Shown: piece by piece, positions 9,463 through 19,082 of the stretch | Position numbering within the stretch: position 1 is the first letter of the stretch | Layout of the letters: every line of letters begins with the position of its first letter | Assembly: GCA_021821085.1 (NCBI GenBank) | Contig: JAKACV010000006.1 | Span: 20,736 to 84,735 of the forward strand | Source of the DNA: Bacillota bacterium | GTDB lineage: Bacteria; Bacillota; Bacilli; Alicyclobacillales; SLC66 | Length of the DNA: 64,000 nucleotides | Direction: 5' to 3' | Notes under the pieces: generated by a model | The model's input: only the letters and a program-made list of their open reading frames with translations | What the model was told of the DNA's origin: nothing | The model's database searches: none | Translations under genes and position numbers: made by a program

Positions 9463-10673
9463 CCCAAATAACACCCCAACTCCGCCCCTTTTACGTAGAT
9501 GGACATGTCCATATCGGACGAGCAAGCCGGGGAGAACCAATCAAAATCTCCGCAGCCCCATCACTTACCATTGAACATGTAATGGGGACGGCAACTGAAG
9601 AGAAAGGGATTCAAATCCTTGGCATCATTGATGCTGTCACACCGCCTGTTCTGCGCGATCTCATGCAATTGGTTGCGACGGATCAACTAGCCGCGCACAA
9701 AGCAGGTGGACTCACAACACAGCGCGGACTCACACTACTCCTTGGCGGAGAAATCGAAATTCGCGGTCCGCACGGGGGATCTGCCCACTTTGGCGCATTT
9801 GTGCCAACTATCGATGCATTGAAGGAATTCGCTAGATGGTTGGCACTCGAACAAACAAATCCAAATCTCTCATCACAACGATTGAAATCCGCAGATGCAA
9901 CTGCCCTCGGTCGACTCATGCAAGAACTGGACGGTATCCTCATTATCAATCATGCTTTTACTCCACATAAAGGTCTTTATGGCAACTGCGTAACGCACAT
10001 GGCAGAAATGATTGATCCGCAGTATGTAACCACAGTTGAACTCGGATTATCCGCAGATACAGACATGGCAGATCACTTATCGGAACTTGCAGACTTCACT
10101 TTTGTCACCAATAGTGATGCACATTCCCTTTCGCGAGTTGCGCGCGAATATCATGTAGTTGCACTGACATCTCCTACTTTTGCAGCTTATAAATCAGCCT
10201 TACTCCGTGCTACAACAGAGCATATTGTGAAAAATGTCGGCCTATTTCCTGACCTCGGGAAATACCATCGCACGGCATGCGCTGTTTGCCACACCGCTTT
10301 AGAGAATGATCTAACGCCATGTAAAATATGCGGTTCTACCCGCGTGGTTCGCGGCGTTGCGAATCGATTAGAAGCAATTGCCGATCTTCCAATCGCTCAA
10401 TCGCCAGCATTTCGTCCGCCCTATGTTCATCAAGTACCTCTTACCTTTATCCCAGGTCTGGGACCAAAAACAATGCAAAAATTACTCTCTCATTTTAGAA
10501 CTGAAATGAACATTATCAACGAAGTAGCGATGACTGATCTATCTGCCGTTGTCGGCGAACGATTAGCCAACTTGATTGTGCAGGCTCGACATGGTCATTT
10601 ACCAATTGAAGCTGGACATGGCGGAAAGTATGGAAAAATACTTGCAGCAGATGAAGTGCGTACGACGTCCTAA
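9459..10673 (+). CDS. PHP-domain DNA-repair nuclease, endonuclease Q / YqxK family
   Basis: 404 residues from ATG 9459, overlapping the nudF stop. The N-terminal PHP phosphoesterase domain starts with VDGHVHIGR and carries GGEIEIRGPHG, INHAFTP and NSDAH metal-site segments. A zinc finger follows (CAVCH...CKICG, about residues 274-293), and the C-terminus has a helix-hairpin-helix (FIPGLGPKTMQKLL). This order matches endonuclease Q, which nicks DNA 5' to deaminated bases, and Bacillus YqxK. The function is inferred from family. Confidence 0.85.
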   Translation: MTQITPQLRPFYVDGHVHIGRASRGEPIKISAAPSLTIEHVMGTATEEKGIQILGIIDAVTPPVLRDLMQLVATDQLAAHKAGGLTTQRGLTLLLGGEIEIRGPHGGSAHFGAFVPTIDALKEFARWLALEQTNPNLSSQRLKSADATALGRLMQELDGILIINHAFTPHKGLYGNCVTHMAEMIDPQYVTTVELGLSADTDMADHLSELADFTFVTNSDAHSLSRVAREYHVVALTSPTFAAYKSALLRATTEHIVKNVGLFPDLGKYHRTACAVCHTALENDLTPCKICGSTRVVRGVANRLEAIADLPIAQSPAFRPPYVHQVPLTFIPGLGPKTMQKLLSHFRTEMNIINEVAMTDLSAVVGERLANLIVQARHGHLPIEAGHGGKYGKILAADEVRTTS

Positions 10674-10717
10674 TTGCGATTTCCCCGTCATAACTTAGAT
10701 GGCAGGGGGGGAGCCGC

Positions 10718-11356
10718 TTGTTTCGCAACGCACATACATTCAAACCGTCCTTTTCTCTGCGGCCGCTTGCCGCAGAGGGAATCCGCCTGAGCCTCTTTTT
10801 AACCGTGTTATATGCAGTTGGATTTGCAACGGGTCCCCTCATGTACCTTTCCTTTCCGACTAATTTAAAATCTTCTTTCATTACACAAATCCATACCGCC
10901 TTGCTGTCCCTTTCTACATTCCACCCCGCCGCTCATGTGACGATTACCGAGACCACTGTTGAACTCCTCTTACTCTTTATGATGTGGATTTTTGCCCAAA
11001 CTCCAATCGGCACTCCCTTTGTCGTGATCATTCTATTCTTGCGGGCCGTCAGTGCAGGACTTACCTTTCTTTCCATCCCATTAGCTTTTGGACTACGCGG
11101 ATTCGGTTTTGATTTGCTTGCAATTGCGCCATCGAATATACTCACAGGAGGAAGTTTTATTTTTGCTGCTACAGTGGGTTTGCTATTGATCCGTCATGCA
11201 CATAAAGGCGGTAAAACAACATTCCGCTATCCTGTATGGGTGGCCTATCACGGTGCTGTACTGTTCGCTGCAGGACTCCTATTCTGTTCTGGAAAGTTAG
11301 AAACAGTAGCTGCGATCCATGCCCTAGGATGGCTTGGTTTATCCAAAGCGCCTTAA
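10718..11356 (+). CDS. spoIIM: Stage II sporulation protein M
   Basis: 212 residues from TTG 10718, with GGGGGGAG just upstream. The protein has five or so hydrophobic segments including a short N-terminal tail before the first one, and the characteristic TPIGTPFVVIILFLRAVSAG and FGLRGFG region. SpoIIM acts with SpoIID and SpoIIP as the membrane anchor of the complex that remodels septal peptidoglycan during engulfment. Its place after nudF and the EndoQ-like gene agrees with the Bacillus order. Confidence 0.88.
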   Translation: MFRNAHTFKPSFSLRPLAAEGIRLSLFLTVLYAVGFATGPLMYLSFPTNLKSSFITQIHTALLSLSTFHPAAHVTITETTVELLLLFMMWIFAQTPIGTPFVVIILFLRAVSAGLTFLSIPLAFGLRGFGFDLLAIAPSNILTGGSFIFAATVGLLLIRHAHKGGKTTFRYPVWVAYHGAVLFAAGLLFCSGKLETVAAIHALGWLGLSKAP

Positions 11357-11379
11357 AGCAGGAGAAGTCGGGGTGAACT

Positions 11380-11712
11380 GTGGAGCAGAAGCGATTTACC
11401 GTAATTAATGAATCATTTGTATGCAGGATCTGTCATACTGAAGTTCACCCACTACAAAAAGGATGCCGCAACCATTGTCCACACTGTTTGTACAGCATTC
11501 ATGTGGACAAGTTTCCTGGTGATCGCAACGCTCAATGCAGTGGTATCATGAAACCTATACGCATCTTTATGCATAGCAAAAAGGGATATATGGTGGAACA
11601 TCAGTGTGAACAGTGTAATTCCCGTTCAGTCAATAAATTGTCGCTTGAAGATCAGGTACAACCGGATGAGATGAATACAGTCTTGGAACTGATCCGCAAA
11701 AGTACTCTTTGA
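11380..11712 (+). CDS. RNHCP-domain zinc-binding protein
   Basis: 110 residues from GTG 11380. It contains CRICH, then the family signature CRNHCPHCLYSIHVD, and further down EHQCEQCNSRS, so two CxxC pairs and a His-rich core probably bind zinc. RNHCP proteins are small, widespread in Firmicutes and have no established role. It follows spoIIM by 23 bp and may be cotranscribed. In Bacillus the place after spoIIM is held by other genes (yqzK, fur), which are not seen here. Confidence 0.85.
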   Translation: MEQKRFTVINESFVCRICHTEVHPLQKGCRNHCPHCLYSIHVDKFPGDRNAQCSGIMKPIRIFMHSKKGYMVEHQCEQCNSRSVNKLSLEDQVQPDEMNTVLELIRKSTL

Positions 11713-11766
11713 TCTGATAAGCACCTATCTATTCTGAACGGAATCTCATAGAGGAGGTCTTTTTCT

Positions 11767-12888
11767 GTGCTTATTGGGGTACCTAAAGAAATAAAAAACA
11801 ATGAAGATCGCGTGGCTATCACACCTGCTGGAGTACGATCGCTGATCTCAAATGGACATAAAGTCATTGTCGAAACAGAAGCTGGAATTGGAAGTGGCTT
11901 TCTTGATGAAGACTACTTCAAAGCAGGTGCGAAGATCGGATTGACCGCAGCCGATGTGTGGAACCGCGTCGATATGATCATGAAGGTTAAAGAACCATTA
12001 CCTACAGAATACCAATATTTTCGTCAGAACTTAATTCTATTCACATATCTACACCTTGCACCAGAATATGAACTTACCCAAGCACTGATAAAAAGCGGCG
12101 GAGTGGCAATCGCTTACGAAACCATCCAGTTACCTGATCGCTCACTTCCGCTTCTCATGCCAATGAGCGAAGTGGCCGGACGTATGTCTATTCAAATTGG
12201 CGCCCATTATCTAGAGCACCCAGTTGGCGGAAAAGGGATCGTACTAGGTGGTGTACCCGGTGTCATGCCTGGACAAGTAGTCATTGTTGGAGGCGGTATT
12301 GTCGGAACAAATGCGGCGAAAATGGCTCTCGGTACAGGCGCAAATGTCACCATACTAGATGTCAATGCCGATCGTTTACGCCAACTTGACGACCTGTTTT
12401 CAGGACGCGTACGTACCCTTATGTCAAACGAGTACAATTTAGAGTTTGCTGTGCAATCTGCTGATCTATTGGTTGGAGCTGTCTTAATTCCGGGAGCTCG
12501 TGCACCAAAATTAGTTACTGAACAGATGGTTGAAAAAATGGCGCGTGGATCTGTTATTGTCGACGTTGCGATTGATCAAGGTGGTTCAATCGAGACGATC
12601 GATCATGTAACGACACACAGCAATCCAACCTATGAGAAGCACGGGGTCATCCATTATGCAGTAGCCAATATGCCCGGTGCTGTTCCGCGTACGTCAACAC
12701 TTGCATTGACAAATGTGACACTACCCTATGCATTACAACTCGCAAACAAGGGCTATGTGCAGGCTGTATTAGACAATGCTGCGCTTGCTAAAGGTGTCAA
12801 TGTCTTAAACGGACATGTCACATATGAGGCGGTTGCAAAGGGACTAAAAATGGATTATAGCCCCCTCGATCAGGTTCTGGTAGGCTAA
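11767..12888 (+). CDS. ald: Alanine dehydrogenase
   Basis: 373 residues, start GTG 11767 behind GAGGAGG. Hallmarks are the N-terminal [20 protein letters not shown], the NAD-binding [16 protein letters not shown], and the catalytic-lysine region MIMKVKEP; the C-terminus has [18 protein letters not shown]. The enzyme deaminates L-alanine to pyruvate and ammonia and is important for sporulation metabolism in Bacilli. It appears to be a single-gene unit between the RNHCP gene and a hairpin at 12,917. Confidence 0.96.
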   Translation: MLIGVPKEIKNNEDRVAITPAGVRSLISNGHKVIVETEAGIGSGFLDEDYFKAGAKIGLTAADVWNRVDMIMKVKEPLPTEYQYFRQNLILFTYLHLAPEYELTQALIKSGGVAIAYETIQLPDRSLPLLMPMSEVAGRMSIQIGAHYLEHPVGGKGIVLGGVPGVMPGQVVIVGGGIVGTNAAKMALGTGANVTILDVNADRLRQLDDLFSGRVRTLMSNEYNLEFAVQSADLLVGAVLIPGARAPKLVTEQMVEKMARGSVIVDVAIDQGGSIETIDHVTTHSNPTYEKHGVIHYAVANMPGAVPRTSTLALTNVTLPYALQLANKGYVQAVLDNAALAKGVNVLNGHVTYEAVAKGLKMDYSPLDQVLVG

Positions 12889-12916
12889 ATCTTCATCCTC
12901 TATGTCATATTTTCAT

Positions 12917-12950
12917 CCCCCTTCGCATACATGAATGCATGCGAAGGGGG
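12917..12950 (+). promoter_or_regulatory. 12-bp perfect hairpin containing the ribosome-binding site of the next ORF
   Basis: CCCCCTTCGCAT (12,917-12,928) pairs perfectly with ATGCGAAGGGGG (12,939-12,950) around a 10-nt loop. There is no T-tract after it, so it is a poor intrinsic terminator for ald. The 3' arm contains GAAGGGGG, the only Shine-Dalgarno-like run before ATG 12,957. If that ORF is real, the hairpin would mask its ribosome site. Confidence 0.55.
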
Positions 12951-12956
12951 ATTTAT

Positions 12957-13118
12957 ATGAAACTATTTTATGCAGGAATTGTATTTATAACCGCTACTTA
13001 CGCATTATCTTTAGTACTTGGACAATTTAATGCTCATTTACTATTTGATATGTCTGGTGTTATCGGCATTGCACCCATATGGCGAGAAATTGCCGCCTAT
13101 ATTCTAGCGGGACCCTAA
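12957..13118 (+). CDS. Small membrane protein upstream of xerD (YqzK position)
   Basis: A 53-residue ORF beginning MKLFYAGIVFITATYALS, then SLVLGQFNAHLLF, ending REIAAYILAGP. It has one membrane-spanning segment at the N-terminus. The ribosome site lies in the hairpin immediately upstream. In Bacillus a small membrane-protein gene (yqzK, DUF4227) also precedes xerD, so this may be a positional counterpart, but I cannot show homology. It ends 59 bp before xerD. Confidence 0.5.
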   Translation: MKLFYAGIVFITATYALSLVLGQFNAHLLFDMSGVIGIAPIWREIAAYILAGP

Positions 13119-13177
13119 ATCAAGTAGGGTGGGCCAGCCTCCGACTCTACGATACCTGCAAAGGAGGTTACGCAATC

Positions 13178-14065
13178 ATGGATAACATGATCGCATTATT
13201 CATTCAATACATGATTGTAGAACGTGGGCTCTCTACAAACACAGTACACGCATATCAAACTGATTTGGTTGCATTTACGCGTTTTCTAGAAAATCGAGGA
13301 ATTTCTGAGTTGCATCAAGTGGATCGAACACTGCTTGTTTTATATCTTCAACATCTACGCCTCAATCAGCGTGCTACATCAACAAGTGCGCGCAACTTAG
13401 CAAGCCTGCGCGCACTTTTCGAATTTCTCACACGGGAAAAATATCTAGATCGCGATCCCGCACACGATCTCGAAACACCCAAAGCGGCAAAACGCTTACC
13501 TCACAGTCTGACGCTTGAAGAAGTGGATCATCTCCTTGCTGCCCCTGATTCTCATACACCTATAGGTATGCGTGATAAAGCGATGCTGGAATTGCTCTAT
13601 GCAACTGGAGTTCGCGTAACAGAACTTATCTCACTTACAATCACCGATGTTAATTTAAGTGCCTCATTTATCCAATGTTTTGGAAAAGGCGCAAAGGAAC
13701 GTATTATCCCACTTGGAGGAGCCGCGCGCGCGGCTATTGAATCCTATATCCTTTCTGCGCGTACTCAGATTCTGCGTGAAAAAAGAGAATCAATCCTATT
13801 TGTCAATCATCTTGGAGACCCGCTTTCGCGCCAAGGATTTTGGAAAATTATTAAGAAATATGCGAAAGTCGCGGGCATTGCGTCAGACATTACTCCTCAC
13901 ACTTTACGACATTCCTTTGCTACCCATCTTCTAGAAAACGGTGCTGATCTCCGAGCCGTTCAGGAAATGTTGGGACATGCAGATATTTCAACGACTCAAA
14001 TTTATACCCATGTAACGCGAAACCGATTGCAGGACGTCTATAATAAGAGTCATCCGCGCGCATAG
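13178..14065 (+). CDS. xerD: Site-specific tyrosine recombinase XerD
   Basis: 295 residues from ATG 13,178 behind AAAGGAGG. The N-terminal SAM-like domain (about 5-90) and catalytic domain show the full active site: Arg in ATGVRVTEL, Lys in CFGKGAKERIIP, HTLRHSFATHLLENG (His-x-x-Arg), the LGHADISTTQIYTHV box with second His and the nucleophile Tyr. Length and context (upstream of deoB, as in Bacillus xerD/ripX-drm) fit the chromosome-dimer resolvase rather than a phage integrase. Confidence 0.92.
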   Translation: MDNMIALFIQYMIVERGLSTNTVHAYQTDLVAFTRFLENRGISELHQVDRTLLVLYLQHLRLNQRATSTSARNLASLRALFEFLTREKYLDRDPAHDLETPKAAKRLPHSLTLEEVDHLLAAPDSHTPIGMRDKAMLELLYATGVRVTELISLTITDVNLSASFIQCFGKGAKERIIPLGGAARAAIESYILSARTQILREKRESILFVNHLGDPLSRQGFWKIIKKYAKVAGIASDITPHTLRHSFATHLLENGADLRAVQEMLGHADISTTQIYTHVTRNRLQDVYNKSHPRA

Positions 14066-14093
14066 CGCTCATTTTTGAAGTGAGGTGAATGAT

Positions 14094-15272
14094 ATGAAAC
14101 GGCGAGTGGTCCTCATCGTTCTTGACTCAGTTGGAATTGGACATGCACCTGATGCAAAACTCTACGGAGATGAAGGCGCAAATACAATTGCCCACGTCGC
14201 ACAGTCCCTTCACGGGCTGAACGTTCCACATCTAGCATCGCTTGGTCTTGGTAAAATCAGTCCCATCACAGGTGTCTCGACGTCTTACATACATGGCGCA
14301 TACGGAATGATGCAACCTCAATCAGCGGGAAAAGACACTACAAATGGTCATATGGAATTTGTTGGTGTCACCTTGCGCGATCCACTCCCAACCTATCCTA
14401 ATGGATTCCCTAGGGAAATTATGGATCCCTTCGAGCATGCAATTCACAAAAAAACGCTTGGAAACCGTCCAGCAAGTGGAACTGCGATCATTGAGGAACT
14501 GGGCGAGGAACACATGCGCACTGGTTTCCCGATTATCTATACCTCAGGGGATAGCGTGTTTCAAATTGCTGCACATGAAGAGGTAATTCCTATCGCGGAA
14601 TTATACGCGATGTGTGAAGTGGCGCGTTCTCTACTCGTCAGATCGCACGCCGTAGGGCGCGTGATTGCACGACCCTTTATTGGCACCAAGGGACATTTTA
14701 TCCGCACGTCGAATCGTCGCGATTATTCTCGAGATTTTGGACCTACATTGCTCACGGAATTAACCCGCCAGAAAATCGAAGTGATCGGAATTGGGAAAAT
14801 TGAGGATATTTATGGAGGTCATGGCATTACCCGAGGCATTCATACCACCGACAATGAGGACGGGGTGGATCAAATACTTGCCGCAATGGAGCAAACAAAA
14901 GGTCCAGCCCTTATTTTCACGAACCTCGTTGATTTTGACATGCTATACGGCCATCGCAATGACCCAATTGGCTTTGGGCACGCCATTGAAGCGTTTGATC
15001 GACGATTGCCAGAATTGCTACAACGTCTTCATGCGGAAGATCTCTTGCTCATCACGGCAGATCACGGATGTGACCCCACAACCCCATCTACCGACCACAG
15101 TCGAGAATGCGTACCACTACTCGCTTATTTTAACAATCTAAAGAATGAAGAAAATCTTGGAATCCGATCGACTTATGCGGATCTTGGCGCAACCATTGCC
15201 GAACACTTTGGCGTTCCATGGTCATTTGGCACGAGCTTCTATGCGCAGGTAAGAAGAGGATCAACATTCTAG
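14094..15272 (+). CDS. deoB: Phosphopentomutase
   Basis: 392 residues from ATG 14,094, with GAGGTG at 14,082-14,087 (an in-frame GTG at 14,085 lies inside that site). Alkaline-phosphatase-superfamily features: [17 protein letters not shown] at the N-terminus, [11 protein letters not shown] with the phosphorylated Thr, [19 protein letters not shown] metal ligands. It interconverts ribose 1- and 5-phosphates in nucleoside salvage. Also named drm. The nucleoside phosphorylase gene that should follow is a ruin here. Confidence 0.95.
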   Translation: MKRRVVLIVLDSVGIGHAPDAKLYGDEGANTIAHVAQSLHGLNVPHLASLGLGKISPITGVSTSYIHGAYGMMQPQSAGKDTTNGHMEFVGVTLRDPLPTYPNGFPREIMDPFEHAIHKKTLGNRPASGTAIIEELGEEHMRTGFPIIYTSGDSVFQIAAHEEVIPIAELYAMCEVARSLLVRSHAVGRVIARPFIGTKGHFIRTSNRRDYSRDFGPTLLTELTRQKIEVIGIGKIEDIYGGHGITRGIHTTDNEDGVDQILAAMEQTKGPALIFTNLVDFDMLYGHRNDPIGFGHAIEAFDRRLPELLQRLHAEDLLLITADHGCDPTTPSTDHSRECVPLLAYFNNLKNEENLGIRSTYADLGATIAEHFGVPWSFGTSFYAQVRRGSTF

Positions 15273-15790
15273 CGGCAGACTATATTACGCGCAAACGCGA
15301 CGATCAGCAATTGACGCGCTTGCAACAGACAACGTGAATTCACAGCTATGCAAAAGGAAAAGTACCAGACTATCAGATGTCCGCATAGCTAATGCGGTTT
15401 ATCTAAATGGTATGAGTCCCAAAGAGACAATTGCTTTAACAGATGCGATGATTACCAGTGGAGAGGTGGAGATAAAACTTCACTCATTCTTGGACCGATG
15501 GCTGCCGCCTGTGGAGTTAAGATTGCAAAAATGTCAGTCATGGACTTTTCGCATACAGGCGACATGATTGACAAGTTAGAGACCATCTCATGCATGCAAA
15601 CAACATTCACACCAGCGCAACTCATCAAGCAAATAGGACAACTTGGCATTTCCATCTGCGGACACACGGGCAAACTTATAATCTGCTCTATGCGTTGCAC
15701 GATGTGCCCGCTACAATCGATTCCATTCCACGCATCACTCAACAGTGAGCGCAAGTGGAAACATCCTTCGCATAGAGAAGTGAACCATGG
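15272..15790 (+). pseudogene. pdp: Decayed pyrimidine-nucleoside phosphorylase gene
   Basis: Pieces of a Pdp/DeoA protein can be read in order but in changing frames: ADYITRKRDDQQLTRLQQTT, then YAKGKVPDYQMSA, LMxxVYLNGMSPKETIALTD-type sequence, MAAACGVKIAKMSVMDFSHT, DMIDKLETI, GHTGKL and LYALHDVPATIDSIPRI. They correspond to roughly the first 40-45% of the family protein. At least three frameshifts and several stops break it, and the C-terminal half is absent. It directly follows deoB, as the intact gene does in other Bacilli. Clearly non-functional. Confidence 0.85.
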
Positions 15791-15835
15791 CACAGACTAT
15801 ACCTCATCAGAATGTGTATATGTGATGAGGAGGCG

Positions 15836-17044
15836 ATGTCGTTGTGGATGTCTAAGCTACAACGCCTATCCAAACAGGTTAAATTAACCGTTTTCACAAT
15901 TTTAATGACGGCTACATCTGTATGTTCAGCCATTCCCGTGCATGCGGCAACGACCGACATCGCACTGGCTGCGCAAGCAAAAGCTGCGGTTTTGATGGAT
16001 GCAACAACAGGCACGATTCTATTTTCAAAAAATGAACATCAACGTTTACCGATCGCCAGTGTGACAAAAGTGATGACGATGCTCCTCATTTTCGATGCTA
16101 TCGACCGCAGTCAACTCCACCTAACAGATCGCATCCGAACCTCCGACTACGCAGCAAGCATGGGCGGATCCCAGATTTTTTTGAAACCTGGGGAACAGAT
16201 GACATTACGCGACATGTTAAAGGGTATTGCGATTAGCTCTGCAAATGACGCCGCGGTTGCCGTAGGTGAGCATCTGGCAGGATCTGAAGCGAATTTCGTG
16301 CGCCTCATGAACGTGCGAGCACAAGGATTGCAATTGAAGGATACACACTTTATCAACGCTAACGGTCTCCCTGTTGCAAATCACTACTCATCGGCCTATG
16401 ATCTCGCCGTTTTATCACGTGAACTTATGAAACATGAACAAGTAACACGGTTTACTGGTGTCTACAGCGATCATTTGCGCCAACATACAGAGCATCCATT
16501 CTGGCTTGTGAACACAAATAAACTGATTCGTTTTTATCAAGGCATGGATGGCATTAAAACAGGTTACACAGCAGAAGCAAAATACTGTCTCGCCGCATCT
16601 GCAAAACGCAATCATTTCCGCGTCATTGCCGTCGTTCTTGGTGAACCTAGGGCACCTGTGCGCAATGCTGAAGTGACCGAAATGATGAACTATGCGTTTA
16701 GTCACTATGACATCAAATCAGTGTATGCAAAAGGCCAAGTAGTAACTCTGGCTCCAGTATGGCGCGGACAGTTGCAAGTTGTAGGTGTAGCCCCTACACA
16801 AACTGTCGGTATCCTTGTAAGCAAGATGGATCATTCCGTCACTGGGACAGTGAAAACTGAACTTATTCCACTGTTTGCCCCTGTGAAAAAGGGACAGTTT
16901 GCTGGGTGCGTAAAAATAATGACAAACGATAAGGTTGTTGTTAGTGTACCATTGATCACTGTATCAGAAATTGAAAAAGTTTCCTTCTTCGAAATGCTAG
17001 GACGGTCAATAAAGTCGCTCTTCCTGCTTGGTGTCAGACAATAA
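15836..17044 (+). CDS. dacF: D-alanyl-D-alanine carboxypeptidase (penicillin-binding protein 5*/DacF type)
   Basis: About 400 residues with a signal peptide (KLTVFTILMTATSVCSAIPVHA region). The serine-peptidase motifs are SVTK (active Ser), SAN and KTG, in the order of S11 DD-carboxypeptidases; a C-terminal beta-rich domain and amphipathic tail follow. It trims peptidoglycan stem peptides outside the membrane. ATG 15,836 is only 2 bp after AGGAGG, so TTG 15,842 or ATG 15,848 may be the true start. In Bacillus dacF is the first gene of the spoIIA operon; here a leftward regulator and a repeat separate them. Confidence 0.85.
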   Translation: MSLWMSKLQRLSKQVKLTVFTILMTATSVCSAIPVHAATTDIALAAQAKAAVLMDATTGTILFSKNEHQRLPIASVTKVMTMLLIFDAIDRSQLHLTDRIRTSDYAASMGGSQIFLKPGEQMTLRDMLKGIAISSANDAAVAVGEHLAGSEANFVRLMNVRAQGLQLKDTHFINANGLPVANHYSSAYDLAVLSRELMKHEQVTRFTGVYSDHLRQHTEHPFWLVNTNKLIRFYQGMDGIKTGYTAEAKYCLAASAKRNHFRVIAVVLGEPRAPVRNAEVTEMMNYAFSHYDIKSVYAKGQVVTLAPVWRGQLQVVGVAPTQTVGILVSKMDHSVTGTVKTELIPLFAPVKKGQFAGCVKIMTNDKVVVSVPLITVSEIEKVSFFEMLGRSIKSLFLLGVRQ

Positions 17045-18347
17045 TGGATGTAATAAATTTCATCTGCTCTGTGATGGCCGTAAGTGCAAGTTCGCGCTCA
17101 CGGCTCCTTAGTGCCTTTTTAGGATCATCAAGCGCCATGTATACGCGTTCAAGATCTTTTAAAATACGAATAGATGTTGCATGGACATGAAATTTTTCCA
17201 AGATATCTAGCGTCTCATTGTACACCACACTCGCCTCTTCATAGGAACCTTTCGCCATAAGAATTTGTCCCTGTAAGCGAAGAATTTGCGCGTATTGAAG
17301 GGTATCTTGTTCAACCAAATTTGCTGCTAGCTCTAGACTTCGACTCGCATCATCAATCTGGCCTATTTCCAGTTCACAGATACTGCGTTCAAGCCACGCT
17401 TCGGCTAAGCCAGCTTGAATACCTTTTTCATAATAATCGGCTAGAACAGTCACGATCGCAGACAATGCCGCCTCATATTCTCCAAGTTCTCTTGAAATCA
17501 TCGCTTGGTTCAAACGCGCATCGAGTGCTTGCACATCTAGCCCAAGCGATTGATAGTGAACAATGGCTGCATCGGCAAATTGAAATGCCTCGCTGCGATG
17601 TTTTAATTCTGCATGCAAAACAGACAACATATTGCATGTCTCCGCTAATTGCTCCCCATATTCACGTGCCTGCAAATTGCTATATGATTCTTCAATGTAG
17701 CTCAGCGCCTGTAACGTATTTCCAGAACGATAAAGCAAAATGCCAATTGTTTTTCGCAAATCATAAAGAGATATAAATGGGGTATGCTGTTGCGTTTGTA
17801 AATAACTAAGAGCTTTTTTATAACAGTATAATGCTTGTGGTAGTCGTCCTAATTCCACACTCAGATCCCCTTGTCGCGTCATGCAATTAGCTCCGAGTTG
17901 TAAATCTTTGTGTATCATTGCATTGTTTTCGATATCTGCATATATTTCGAATGCCTCGTCAACTTGTCCAACCAGTTGTTTGGCATGAGCTAATTCAAGA
18001 TATAGTTCAGCATCAGGAATGTATCGCGTAGGACTAAGCTCCAACTGCTGCAAGAGAGCCAAAGCGATTTTTCCCTTTCTTAAATGTAGGTATTCACGCG
18101 CTTCTTTTAAAATTTGCAATTGTAGGCTACGCGATTCGACGTCACTCATCAGCTCATGTGGTTCAATTCCTAACTGTTCTGCCAACAATTGAATTACACG
18201 AAAAGAGGGAGCTACACGATCTGATTCGATCTGACTAATCAATCCTGCCGTAATCTCTCCACGCGTCAACTCTCCTTGTGTAAGACTGCGTTCTAAGCGT
18301 AAAGCCCGGATTTTCGCGCCAAGAGTTCGTGGTACGTTCGGTTTCAC
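17034..18347 (-). CDS. HTH (XRE) regulator with TPR-like repeats
   Basis: 437 residues from GTG 18,347, which has AAGGAG 7 nt upstream (ATG 18,353 is too close to it). Residues about 5-65 are a Cro/C1-type helix-turn-helix (LGAKIRALRLERSLTQGELT, later GLISQIESDRVAPS). The rest is alpha-helical with repeated tetratricopeptide-like units. This is the layout of RNPP-type regulators (NprR, PlcR, Rap relatives) that bind signalling peptides, but no peptide gene is evident next to it. The 3' end overlaps dacF by 11 bp on the opposite strand. Confidence 0.8.
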   Translation of the reverse strand: MKPNVPRTLGAKIRALRLERSLTQGELTRGEITAGLISQIESDRVAPSFRVIQLLAEQLGIEPHELMSDVESRSLQLQILKEAREYLHLRKGKIALALLQQLELSPTRYIPDAELYLELAHAKQLVGQVDEAFEIYADIENNAMIHKDLQLGANCMTRQGDLSVELGRLPQALYCYKKALSYLQTQQHTPFISLYDLRKTIGILLYRSGNTLQALSYIEESYSNLQAREYGEQLAETCNMLSVLHAELKHRSEAFQFADAAIVHYQSLGLDVQALDARLNQAMISRELGEYEAALSAIVTVLADYYEKGIQAGLAEAWLERSICELEIGQIDDASRSLELAANLVEQDTLQYAQILRLQGQILMAKGSYEEASVVYNETLDILEKFHVHATSIRILKDLERVYMALDDPKKALRSRERELALTAITEQMKFITSIIV

Positions 18348-18507
18348 AATCATTCTCCTTTCATTCAACTTGAATATACCATAATTCCAAAAATTCGTAG
18401 TAGGAATCGACTGTGTCATCACATGCATATTTTGTCGAATATTAGCCGATATTCACTAGTTTTGTCGTAAGGCAGGAACCTTGTCTATCCTGCGCGAACT
18501 CATATAG

Positions 18508-18660
18508 AGGTTGTTCAAAAAGGGTCGAGAACTCTGCGTCGCAGGGCTTCGGCTTGTGCTGGACATGCGTGCTCATGTACCACCTATCGTACACTCCGCG
18601 CGCATGTCCAGACTTCACGAAACCCCTGCTTGCATCTTACCTCAACCCTTTTTGAACAGG
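18508..18660. mobile_element. MITE-like element with inverted repeats and 9-bp target duplication
   Basis: The ends TGTTCAAAAAGGGTCGAG (from 18,512) and the reverse complement of CTCAACCCTTTTTGAACA (to 18,658) are inverted repeats with one mismatch. CTCATATAG occurs immediately outside on both sides (18,499-18,507 and 18,661-18,669), as a target-site duplication would. Inside, CTGGACATGCG and its partner CGCATGTCCAG form a further stem. There is no coding capacity. It lies 66 bp upstream of spoIIAA and inside the region expected to hold the spoIIA promoter. Confidence 0.75.
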
Positions 18661-18725
18661 CTCATATAGCAAGATGGATATTAAGTAGAGTTATGCTGGC
18701 AGTTTCCAGGAAGGAGCTTGCAAAG

Positions 18726-19082
18726 ATGAAGGTACAGATTGAGACCCTGAATCGTGGATCGATGATGATTGCCACACTTCACGGTGAACTAGATCATCAT
18801 GCGGCTGATAATGTAAGGGGGACACTGGATCGCGAGATCGAGGCCACAAGAACCAAATGCTTACTTCTCGATTTGCGCGGCGTTACATTTATGGATAGTT
18901 CAGGACTTGGCGTCATTCTTGGCAGATATAAAAAAATGCAAGCACTACCTGGAGAAATGGTCATTACATCACTTTCAAAATCAGTCGAGAGACTCTTTGA
19001 AATGTCAGGATTGCATAAAATAATGAACATCTACAAAGATCGCGAGACGGCGATTCAAGCCTTAAAGGAGGTCGCAAAGTGA
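18726..19082 (+). CDS. spoIIAA: Anti-sigma F factor antagonist
   Basis: 118 residues from ATG 18,726 (AGGAAGGAG upstream). It is a STAS-domain protein; the phosphorylation site MDSSGLG falls with Ser at residue 58, the position known in Bacillus. Unphosphorylated SpoIIAA binds SpoIIAB and frees sigma F in the forespore. Longer in-frame extensions upstream run into the MITE and are unlikely. First gene of the spoIIA operon, overlapping spoIIAB by 4 bp. Confidence 0.95.
   Translation: MKVQIETLNRGSMMIATLHGELDHHAADNVRGTLDREIEATRTKCLLLDLRGVTFMDSSGLGVILGRYKKMQALPGEMVITSLSKSVERLFEMSGLHKIMNIYKDRETAIQALKEVAK

Noticed and set aside
13178..14065. Tyrosine recombinase as a phage integrase
   Set aside because: Length, sequence and place before deoB identify chromosomal XerD, and no element is next to it.
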